From: an uncultured Bacilli bacterium
Lineage (GTDB): Bacteria; Bacillota_I; Bacilli_A; RF39; UBA660
NCBI GenBank assembly: GCA_947628495.1
Contig: CANRAC010000048.1
Span: 1-7,415 of the forward strand
DNA length: 7,415 nt
Direction of reading: 5' to 3'
Of this stretch, positions 1 to 5,780 are shown piece after piece. A program made the position numbers and the translations under genes. The notes beneath the pieces were generated by a model. It was not told where the DNA came from. It searched no databases and saw only the letters and a program-made list of their open reading frames with translations. Positions within the stretch are counted from its first letter, which is position 1. Each line of letters begins with the position of its first letter.

Positions 1-18
1 TGAAATCAGATGTTTTTA

Positions 19-96
19 TTATCTAAATAGTAAGGTGATTACTACAAAGAATAATAGCAGAATTATAATAAATAGAGGAAGTTCTCTTTTTGTCAT
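19..96 (-). CDS. 25-residue hydrophobic single-span membrane peptide, type I toxin-like
   Basis: An open frame of 25 codons ends in TAA. The peptide starts MTKRELP, with two basic residues near the N-terminus. An almost unbroken run of Ile, Leu, Phe and Val follows, and it ends LLFR, so it should form one membrane span. The start is fixed by a strong ribosome site on the minus strand, GAAAGGTGGTGG at 103-114, six bases before the ATG. A near-consensus promoter lies upstream at 173-201. The gene is far below usual gene-calling length. I do not recognise the family. Size, charge pattern, buried ribosome site and pairing message ends resemble type I toxins such as Fst, TxpA or AapA, but no sequence match is claimed. 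It could instead be a harmless small membrane protein or a holin-like peptide. No clear antisense RNA was found. Confidence 0.55.
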   Translation of the reverse strand: MTKRELPLFIIILLLFFVVITLLFR

Positions 97-108
97 AATT
101 AACCACCA

Positions 109-138
109 CCTTTCTCTTATCATTGGATAATTGAAAGG
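109..138 (-). promoter_or_regulatory. leader hairpin that hides the ribosome site of the small peptide gene
   Basis: In the leftward message CCUUUC (138-133) pairs with GAAAGG (114-109), and inside this UUAUC (130-126) pairs with GAUAA (121-117). A 2x2 internal loop separates the two stems and the apical loop has four bases. The outer right arm is the 5' half of the ribosome-binding sequence, so the fold should lower translation. No T-run follows on either strand, so it is not a terminator. Confidence 0.55.
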
Positions 139-172
139 GAAAACATCTGATATTTCAAATGTATCCATTAGC

Positions 173-201
173 ATTATAACAAACATTTGTTCTTTTTACA
201 A
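173..201 (-). promoter_or_regulatory. sigma-A-type promoter for the small peptide gene
   Basis: Read on the minus strand, TTGTAA (196-201) and TATAAT (173-178) are separated by exactly 17 bases. A TG sits one base before the -10 box, giving an extended -10. The -10 is perfect and the -35 matches 4 of 6. Transcription would start near 166, leaving a leader of about 70 bases before the ATG at 96-94. Confidence 0.7.
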
Positions 202-215
202 TAATGCTTTATAAA
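187..215 (+). promoter_or_regulatory. candidate rightward promoter for the ADP-ribosylglycohydrolase remnant
   Basis: TTGTTC (187-192) and TATAAA (210-215) are 17 bases apart. The -10 matches 5 of 6 and the -35 only 3 of 6. It overlaps the leftward promoter at 173-201, so the two genes would be divergently transcribed from interlocked promoters. It is weaker than the leftward one. Confidence 0.35.
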
Positions 216-279
216 AAATAATAGTTTAGAAAATACAATTGGATATTGTAAAAGACAATAATAAAAAAGAGGTAACGCT

Positions 280-779
280 ATGTGGGGAGCAGTTATAGGA
301 GATTTAGCCGGTTCTATATATGAATACGAACAAACTAAACATTTTTCAAAATTAAATCCTAAAGAACTAATTAATGAAGAAAGTTTCTATAGTGATGATA
401 CTATATTAACTATAACTATTTTAGACGCTATTTTAAATGATAGGAATTACGAGTATTATTTGAAAAAATACGCAAAAAACTTTTTAATATATAAACCTGA
501 TTTTTCACCTTATTTCAAAGGTATTTTTTCACCTGGATTTACAAAATGGGCATTGAATCAGAAAAATGGAAAAAGCATTGGTAATGGGGTAATGATGAGA
601 ATCTCTGCCGTTGGTTATTTGTTTAACAACAAAAAAGATATAATTAATAATGCTCGTTTGGCTACTATTCCATCCACGATTCTTTAGAAGCAATAAATTC
701 TGCCACCACTATTGCATTAATTATTTTTCTAGCCCGTTTAGGTTTTTCGAAAGAAGAAATAATAAAGATATTGAATTGA
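280..779 (+). pseudogene. ADP-ribosylglycohydrolase (DraG-like), frameshifted and truncated
   Basis: This family removes ADP-ribose from proteins or small molecules using a Mg2+ pair. The first frame (280-687) shows the N-terminal GAVIGDLAGSIYEYE, the metal-binding SDDT near residues 38-41 and the NGVMMRISAVG motif near 102-112. After Ile-Pro-Ser (667-675) that frame stops quickly at TAG. The family sequence resumes in another frame from 675 with HDSLEAINSAT, then FLARLGFSKEEI, ending at TGA 777-779. One missing base near 674-675, for instance a lost C in TCCCAC, explains the break. Even when repaired it would be about 166 residues, against roughly 250-300 for the family. The C-terminal GGD-S/T-D metal-binding part is absent. 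The ribosome site AAGAGGT (267-273), six bases before the ATG, is intact. The gene is very likely inactive unless the shift is a sequencing error, and even then it lacks its C-terminal part. Confidence 0.75.
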
Positions 780-820
780 AGGGCGGAAAAGCAATAATAT
801 TAAAATCCAATGGAAGTGAT

Positions 821-1075
821 ATGTCTCTGCAATATGTTAGAGCCAATTTTGTAAGTTTAAATAATTACAGAATTGATATTGTTGATATTCCAGTTAATAA
901 ATATACTCTTGAACAATTAAAATATCTTACACCAGTAATAGCTAAAATAAAAAAACCAAAAATACCTTTAAAATTAAATCCTGGTGTTTCTAGAGAAGAT
1001 ATTAAAGAAGCAAAACAAATGGTAAAGTCTTTAAAATGGGTGTATAGAATAATGTCAGACGGTCTAAACAGGTAA
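821..1075 (+). CDS. unrecognised short protein or C-terminal gene remnant
   Basis: A frame with native-looking codon use runs to TAA at 1073-1075. It is already open upstream of 821, but the part before about 776 overlaps the ADP-ribosylglycohydrolase remnant and is out of frame with it. Possible starts are TTG at 776 (KGGKAIILKSNGSD follows) and ATG at 821, which has a weak GGAAG four bases ahead. The ATG form gives about 84 residues: a beta-rich first half (YRIDIVDIPVNKYT) and a Lys-rich second half with a probable helix (SREDIKEAKQMVKSLKWVY). There is no membrane segment and no motif I can assign. The lack of a good ribosome site, and its position directly against a truncated gene, suggest the 3' end of another gene joined here by deletion. 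An independent small gene is the alternative. Confidence 0.4.
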   Translation: MSLQYVRANFVSLNNYRIDIVDIPVNKYTLEQLKYLTPVIAKIKKPKIPLKLNPGVSREDIKEAKQMVKSLKWVYRIMSDGLNR

Positions 1076-1172
1076 CTTCATAAAAAAATTTTGGATATTT
1101 TGCCTTTAGATTACTTGTAAACTGATAATCATATTTTGGAATAAAAAAGAATGCAACTTTATTTAAAATTGC

Positions 1173-1201
1173 TTGCAAAAAATGAAAAAAAATAATATAA
1201 T
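1173..1201 (+). promoter_or_regulatory. promoter of the MATE-kinase gene and its leader
   Basis: TTGCAA (1173-1178) and a perfect TATAAT (1196-1201) are 17 bases apart in an A-rich stretch. Transcription would start near 1207-1208, immediately before the structured leader. The 97 bases between the preceding stop codon (1075) and this promoter show no gene or convincing structure. Confidence 0.7.
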
Positions 1202-1207
1202 GAACAA

Positions 1208-1277
1208 GTCGACCCAGCTTAAAAGCGTAGAAACTGACACAAGTTTTTGCGTTCTTTTTTTGGCTTAAAACGATGGT
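1208..1277 (+). promoter_or_regulatory. candidate guanidine-IV (mepA-motif) riboswitch with terminator platform
   Basis: A leader of about 90 bases between promoter and gene holds an internal terminator (1224-1261) followed by more structured sequence, the layout of a transcriptional switch. GUUUU (1243-1247) can pair with AAAAC (1267-1271), and AAGC (1223-1226) with GCUU (1263-1266). Both pairings compete with the terminator stem, so their formation would turn the gene on. CCCAGC (1213-1218) and ACGAUGG (1270-1276) look like conserved aptamer segments. The known guanidine-IV class sits upstream of MATE exporter genes, is short, acts as an on-switch and uses two hairpins whose loops pair. The gene context and layout match that class. 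The assignment rests on context, layout and partial recall of the consensus. Another leader type, or a plain attenuator, remains possible. Confidence 0.55.
1224..1261 (+). terminator. intrinsic terminator inside the MATE-gene leader
   Basis: A 12-pair stem joins 1224-1235 with 1242-1253, including several G-U pairs, around a 6-base loop (GACACA). Seven T residues follow at 1255-1261 after one C. It lies downstream of the promoter at 1173-1201 and upstream of the ATG at 1300, so it would stop the gene's own transcript early unless the fold is changed. Confidence 0.7.
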
Positions 1278-1299
1278 TTAGATAACGAAAGGAAAAAAA

Positions 1300-3270
1300 A
1301 TGGAAACTGAAAATAATAAATTTTTAGGAGAAGAAAAAATATCTAAATTGCTTTTAAAATTTTCCATACCTTGTATTTTATCTTTACTGATTAGTTCTTT
1401 ATATAATATAGTAGATCAAATATTTATTGGCAATAGTAGTTTAGGATATTTAGGTAATGCTGCAACAGGGGTAGTATATCCTATAACGATTATCACAATG
1501 GCTTTTGCTTGGGCTTTTGGGGATGGATCGGCTGCTTATCTATCTTTATGTCAGGGTAGAAAAGATACCAAAAATGCTCACAAAGCAATTGGTAATAGTA
1601 TATTAATAACTTTTATTATTAGTATTATTTTCTTAATTTTAGGATTTATTTTTAAAGATAACTTACTTTATTTATTTGGAGCTAGCTCGAAAAGTATAGG
1701 TTTAGCTAGCGACTATTATGTTATTATTTTAGCTGCAATTCCGGTTTATATGGTAGCAAATAGTATGAATGCGGTGATAAGGGCTGATGGTTCCCCAAGA
1801 ATTTCCATGGCTGCGACTGCTGTAGGAGCTTTAATAAATATTATTTTGGATCCTATTTTTATCTTTGGCTTTAACTTAGGCATAAAAGGGGCAGCTTATG
1901 CTACTATTATTGGTCAGATTGCATCTTTGATTATATCTATTATATATTTTACGCGAACTAAAACTTTTAAATTAACAAAGGAAAGTTTTAAAATTAATTT
2001 AGGAATATTTAAAAATGTAATTAAATTAGGAGTTTCAACTTTTATTACCCAAATGAGTATTGTAGCTATTTCTTTAATTTGCAATATTATGTTAGCTAAG
2101 TATGGCGCTTTAAGTAAATATGGAGCGGACATTCCAATTGCTGTTATAGGTATAGCTATGAAAGTATTCTCAATAGTTATAAATATCATCGTAGGTCTAA
2201 TTGTCGGAGCTCAACCAATTTTAGGTTATAACTATGGGGCTAAAAACATTGATAGAGTTAAAGAAACATTTAAAAAGGTAGTTATTATTGCTTTAACTAT
2301 TGGGGTAATATTTACGATTATTTTTGAATTGTGGCCAAATTTAATTATTCGTATTTTTGGTACTAACCAAAAATTATATATGGAATTTGCTGTTTTAACT
2401 TTTAGAATATTCTTAATGTTAGTAACTTTAACATGCTTGATAAAGTTATGTTCAATTTTCTTTCAAGCGGTTGGGGATCCTTTAAAAGCGACGATAGTTT
2501 CTCTTACTAGAGATATTGTTTGTTTTATTCCTTTAGTAATAATATTACCACAATTTATGGGAATAAAAGGCGTTTTAATCGCGGCACCAATTGCCGATAT
2601 TATGGGAATAATAGTAACGATTATTCTAGTAGCAATGTTTTTCCGCAATTTATCTAAAGAAACTAAAGTAACTGATGAAATAGCTTATCAAAACTCTAAA
2701 GCCGGTGTAATAATTACAATAGCCAGAGAACATGGTAGTCAAGGTAAAGCAATTGGAAAGCTTGTTGCTCAAAAATTAAATATTCCATATTATTATAAAG
2801 AGATGGTTTCTTTAGCAGCTAAAGAAAGTGGCCTTGATAAAGAATTTGTTTCTAATATTAATCAAAGCAAAGATATACTACATGATTTATATTTAACGAC
2901 GGCGCCTGTGAAGTATGCGATTGAAGCGCAAGAAAAAGCAATTAATATGATTGCTTCATGTGGTTCTTGTGTTATTGTTGGAAGAGCAGCAGATTATGTT
3001 TTACGAAATAATCCCAATTTGGTAAGAATATTTATTTATGCTAACTTAGATTATCGAATCGAAAAAGTAAGAGAAATGTATGGCGACACGAAAGATAAAG
3101 CAAAGAAAAATATTATTAAATCTGATAAAAATCGTGCCAGCTATTATGAAATAATTTCTAATCAAAAATGGAATAATCCCGAAAATTATGATTTATGTAT
3201 TGATGCTTCGATTGGTCAAGAAAAGACTGCAGAAATAATTTGTAATTATATTCGTCAAAGAAGTAAGTAA
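1300..3270 (+). CDS. MATE-family efflux transporter fused to a cytidylate-kinase-like domain
   Basis: Residues 1-450 form a full MATE exporter of the MepA/DinF type, an integral membrane protein that expels small cationic compounds using an ion gradient. About twelve hydrophobic spans are visible. MATE-like stretches include the N-terminal SIPCILSLLISSLYNIVDQ, the ADGSPR turn near 162-167 and GAQPILGYNYGA near 303-314. After a short linker, residues about 470-656 resemble the cytidylate_kin2 family: IAREHGSQGKAIGK (474-487, P-loop-like), VIVGRAADY (558-566) and the lid region DKNRASYY followed by PENYDLCID. The kinase part would lie in the cytoplasm; its substrate is unknown. A stand-alone MATE protein has about 450 residues, so this is a true fusion in one unbroken frame. 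The start has AAAGGA six bases ahead. Expression probably depends on the leader switch. The name mepA is not used, because the protein is longer than MepA. Confidence 0.9.
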   Translation: METENNKFLGEEKISKLLLKFSIPCILSLLISSLYNIVDQIFIGNSSLGYLGNAATGVVYPITIITMAFAWAFGDGSAAYLSLCQGRKDTKNAHKAIGNSILITFIISIIFLILGFIFKDNLLYLFGASSKSIGLASDYYVIILAAIPVYMVANSMNAVIRADGSPRISMAATAVGALINIILDPIFIFGFNLGIKGAAYATIIGQIASLIISIIYFTRTKTFKLTKESFKINLGIFKNVIKLGVSTFITQMSIVAISLICNIMLAKYGALSKYGADIPIAVIGIAMKVFSIVINIIVGLIVGAQPILGYNYGAKNIDRVKETFKKVVIIALTIGVIFTIIFELWPNLIIRIFGTNQKLYMEFAVLTFRIFLMLVTLTCLIKLCSIFFQAVGDPLKATIVSLTRDIVCFIPLVIILPQFMGIKGVLIAAPIADIMGIIVTIILVAMFFRNLSKETKVTDEIAYQNSKAGVIITIAREHGSQGKAIGKLVAQKLNIPYYYKEMVSLAAKESGLDKEFVSNINQSKDILHDLYLTTAPVKYAIEAQEKAINMIASCGSCVIVGRAADYVLRNNPNLVRIFIYANLDYRIEKVREMYGDTKDKAKKNIIKSDKNRASYYEIISNQKWNNPENYDLCIDASIGQEKTAEIICNYIRQRSK

Positions 3271-3272
3271 TT

Positions 3273-3296
3273 AAAGCTCAACTATTGTTGAGTTTT
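3273..3296 (+). terminator. hairpin terminator after the MATE-kinase gene
   Basis: AAAGCTCAAC (3273-3282) pairs with GTTGAGTTTT (3287-3296) over ten positions with one G-U pair and a TATT loop. It starts 3 bases after the stop codon. The T-run has only four bases and lies within the stem, so termination may be partial. It separates this unit from the copper operon. Confidence 0.6.
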
Positions 3297-3339
3297 AAAA
3301 AGCTTAATTTTAAATAAATAACACAATTAAAGGAATTAC

Positions 3340-3348
3340 TGTTATAAT
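3340..3348 (+). promoter_or_regulatory. extended -10 promoter of the copper operon
   Basis: TGTTATAAT gives a perfect TATAAT at 3343-3348 with the TG extension. No good -35 is present; the best, AACACA at 3320-3325 with a 17-base spacer, is weak. A weak -35 with an extended -10 is compatible with control by a regulator. I see no CopY box (TACAnnTGTA), CueR-type dyad or GC-rich CsoR palindrome nearby, so the copper sensor is not identifiable here. Confidence 0.5.
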
Positions 3349-3371
3349 AAAAGAAATAAGGAGGGAAATTA

Positions 3372-3584
3372 ATGACTAAAATAATTTTAAATGTTAAAGG
3401 TATGGTCTGTCATGGTTGTGAAAATAGAGTAGAAAATACTTTAAAAAATATCGAAGGGGTTAAAAAGGTAAAAGCTAATTACCAAAAAGGAAGCGTGCAA
3501 ATTACTGCTAACGAAGAAATTTCTCGAACAATGCTTATTCAAACCCTTGAAAATTTGGGATACGAAGTAGAGAAAGAAGCTTAA
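3372..3584 (+). CDS. copZ: copper chaperone (CopZ-like, single HMA domain)
   Basis: This 70-residue soluble cytoplasmic protein is one heavy-metal-associated domain. The metal-binding loop GMVCHGC spans residues 10-16, with Cys13 and Cys16 as the Cu(I) ligands. Length and the beta-alpha-beta pattern fit CopZ/Atx1 chaperones, which carry Cu(I) to the export ATPase and often to a copper sensor. The start is clear: AAGGAGGG at 3358-3365 lies six bases ahead of the ATG. It is the first gene of a copZ-copA operon, with only 2 bases between its stop and the next start. Its first codons share a 15-base identity with those of copA (3378-3392 and 3593-3607), as if the two HMA domains arose by duplication. 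A mercury or other soft-metal carrier is possible, but the partner ATPase points to copper. Confidence 0.9.
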   Translation: MTKIILNVKGMVCHGCENRVENTLKNIEGVKKVKANYQKGSVQITANEEISRTMLIQTLENLGYEVEKEA

Positions 3585-3586
3585 AC

Positions 3587-5761
3587 GTGAAGAAAATAAT
3601 TTTAAATATTGAAGGCATGACTTGTTCAGCTTGTTCTAACGCCATTGAAAAATATTTAAATAAACAAAAGGGCATTGTTGATGCTTCAGTTAATTTAGTT
3701 TTAGGACAGGCTTTAGTTTGCTATGAAGATAATTTAACGGTAGAAGATTTAGCAGAATATGTTAATGCTACAGGTTATAAATACAATGGTATTTATGATG
3801 AAAAAGAGCACAATAAAAAAGATCATAGTAAAGTTTATTTGTTAATTTTGGGTATTCTTTTACTTTTTATTATGTATATTTCTATGGGACACATGATAAA
3901 ATTACCAGTTATTCCTTTTTTAAATATGCATAATCATCCTCTAAATTTTTCTGTTAGTTTAGCTATTTTATCCATTGTATATTTAATTTACGGACGCGAT
4001 ATAATTGCTGCGGGGTTTAAAAATTTAAAAAATAAAACTCCTAATATGGATACGTTAGTTACCTTGGGAGTTATCGTTAGTTTTGGTTATAGTTTGGGTA
4101 ATTTGTTTTTGATAATCTTTGGCCATTCTAGTTTCGTAACAAATCTATATTTTGAATCGGTTTGTATGATAATTTTCTTTATTAAACTGGGAAGATATAT
4201 TGATAAAAATAGTAAAGAGAAAACTAAAGAAGCAATTGAAGAATTGGTTAAAGTGACACCTGAGAAAGCTTTAAGAAAAAGCAAAACGCAAGAAGAAGAA
4301 ATTACGATTGATGAAGTAAAAGTAGGGGATATCTTAATAGTAAAACCTGGAATGAAAGTGGCTGTTGATGGAGAAGTTATTAAGGGGTCTGCCCATTTTG
4401 ATGAATCTTTTATTACCGGGGAATCTGCGCCTTCCAAAAAAAGTAAAGGTCAAAAAGTAGTAGCAGGAGCTATTAATTATGATGGTGTAGTAGAATACAA
4501 AGCGGAGAAAATTGGACCCAAATCAACTATTTCGGAAATGGTCCATTTAGTTTTAGAAGCGAGTAATACGAAAATGCCAATCGCTCGAATTGCTGATAAA
4601 GTAAGTTCTTATTTTGTACCTAGTATAATGCTTATTGCTCTTTTAACATTTGGAGTATATTTATTATTGGGCTTTTCATTTAATGAAGCTTTAATTAGTT
4701 TGGTAACAGTGCTCGTTGTCGCTTGTCCCTGTGCTTTAGGATTAGCAACTCCTTTAGCAGTGGTAGTATCGGTGGGAACATCTTTGCAAAAAGGAATTTT
4801 AATTAAATCTAGTGAAACCCTGGAAATTGCCTCTTTATTAGATACGATAGTCTTTGATAAAACCGGAACATTGACAAATGGTAAGTTAAGCATAAGTAAA
4901 ATGTTTAATTACTCAAATTATAGTGATCAAAAATTATTAAATATTGTAAGTAATATTGAAAAAAATTCATCCCATCCTATTTCTCAAGCTTTTGCTAGTT
5001 ACAAACAAACCGATTTAAAAGTTTTAGATTATCAAGAATTAGCTGGAGTTGGATTGACGGCGAAAATAGGTAAGAAACAATATCTTCTAGGAAGTGCTAA
5101 AATTTTAAAGAATATTAAAAATCCTTATCAAAGTGATGAAGATGAGCTTTTACAAGAAGGTAATAGTATCGTCTATGTGACCGAAAACGCTAAAATTATT
5201 GCTTTAATAGGTATTAAAGATGTTCTTCGTCAAGAAGCTAAAAAAACGATAGAGGCTTTAAAAAGAAAAAATTTAAATGTTATTATGCTTTCGGGGGATA
5301 ACGAAGTAACAGCAAACTTTATTGGCCAAGAATTAGGAATTGAGCACATTGTTGCTGGATGTCTTCCTCGTGATAAAACCCAATATATTAAAGATTTAAG
5401 AAAACAGGGTCACAAAGTAGCCATGGTTGGTGATGGAATTAATGATGCGCCTTCTTTAACAACTGCGGATGTAGGAATTAGTTTTAAAAGTAGTACAGAT
5501 ATTGCGACTAATTCGGCGAGTGTCATCATTACTAATGATAATATTCAGAGTATTTTAGAATTTTTAAATATTGGTAAAAAAACCTTAAGAAATATTAAAC
5601 AAAATTTATTTTGGGCTTTTTTCTATAATATTTTAATGATTCCGATTGCCATGGGCTTATTTAAAAATTGGGGTTTGCAAATTAATCCCATGCTGGCTAG
5701 TGGAGCGATGATGTTATCAAGTTTATGTGTCGTCTTTAATGCTTTAAGATTAAAAAAATAA
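3587..5761 (+). CDS. copA: Cu(I)-exporting P1B-type ATPase (CopA-like)
   Basis: This membrane pump exports Cu(I) at the cost of ATP. In order: one N-terminal HMA domain with GMTCSAC (10-16); membrane spans from about 83; the actuator loop with TGES (277-280); CPC in the transport site (380-382); the phosphorylated Asp424 in DKTGT; the HP motif SSHP (461-464) for nucleotide binding; and GDGIND (615-620). Two C-terminal spans carry YN (680-681) and MMLSS (708-712), the Cu(I)-class residues. At 724 residues it has the usual length for a pump with one HMA domain. A Met/His-rich loop (MHNHP, about 114-118) lies outside the membrane near the exit. The only suitable start is GTG at 3587, two bases after the copZ stop and without a strong ribosome site, so translation is probably coupled to copZ. 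Ag(I) is a likely second substrate. Confidence 0.95.
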   Translation: MKKIILNIEGMTCSACSNAIEKYLNKQKGIVDASVNLVLGQALVCYEDNLTVEDLAEYVNATGYKYNGIYDEKEHNKKDHSKVYLLILGILLLFIMYISMGHMIKLPVIPFLNMHNHPLNFSVSLAILSIVYLIYGRDIIAAGFKNLKNKTPNMDTLVTLGVIVSFGYSLGNLFLIIFGHSSFVTNLYFESVCMIIFFIKLGRYIDKNSKEKTKEAIEELVKVTPEKALRKSKTQEEEITIDEVKVGDILIVKPGMKVAVDGEVIKGSAHFDESFITGESAPSKKSKGQKVVAGAINYDGVVEYKAEKIGPKSTISEMVHLVLEASNTKMPIARIADKVSSYFVPSIMLIALLTFGVYLLLGFSFNEALISLVTVLVVACPCALGLATPLAVVVSVGTSLQKGILIKSSETLEIASLLDTIVFDKTGTLTNGKLSISKMFNYSNYSDQKLLNIVSNIEKNSSHPISQAFASYKQTDLKVLDYQELAGVGLTAKIGKKQYLLGSAKILKNIKNPYQSDEDELLQEGNSIVYVTENAKIIALIGIKDVLRQEAKKTIEALKRKNLNVIMLSGDNEVTANFIGQELGIEHIVAGCLPRDKTQYIKDLRKQGHKVAMVGDGINDAPSLTTADVGISFKSSTDIATNSASVIITNDNIQSILEFLNIGKKTLRNIKQNLFWAFFYNILMIPIAMGLFKNWGLQINPMLASGAMMLSSLCVVFNALRLKK

Positions 5762-5780
5762 TAGCTTAGGAGTAGAGAAT

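Larger units (their letters stand above)
1..157. repeat. inverted repeat pair flanking the small peptide gene
   Basis: TGAAATCAGATGTTTT at 1-16 is the reverse complement of the segment at 140-157, apart from two extra bases (AT) at 152-153 or equivalent. The left copy starts 2 bases beyond the stop codon and the right copy lies just inside the predicted transcript start. In the leftward RNA the two would join as a panhandle of about 16 pairs. The left copy touches the window edge, so it may extend further. Confidence 0.6.

Noticed and set aside
64..69. TATAAT on the + strand inside the small peptide gene, possible antisense RNA promoter
   Set aside because: No -35 better than 3 of 6 at 16-18 bases, and the region is AT-rich, so chance occurrence is likely.
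74..91. Small AGAG/CTCT hairpin followed by T residues on the + strand, possible terminator
   Set aside because: The stem has only four to five pairs and the T-run lies inside the small peptide gene; too weak to call.
650..820. Open frame from ATG 650 as the start of the unknown protein
   Set aside because: Up to about 776 this frame runs out of phase with recognisable ADP-ribosylglycohydrolase sequence and gives an implausible Phe/His/Arg-rich peptide.
1914..2189. Minus-strand open frame within the MATE gene
   Set aside because: It is the shadow of conserved membrane-transporter coding sequence, with no ribosome site; the same applies to minus-strand frames at 2463-2648, 4087-4437, 4609-4893, 5860-6045 and 6254-6442.
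3300..3371. Copper-responsive operator upstream of copZ
   Set aside because: No CopY box, CueR-like dyad or CsoR palindrome could be found; the AATT-AAAGG-AATT dyad at 3325-3337 is too short and AT-rich to assign.
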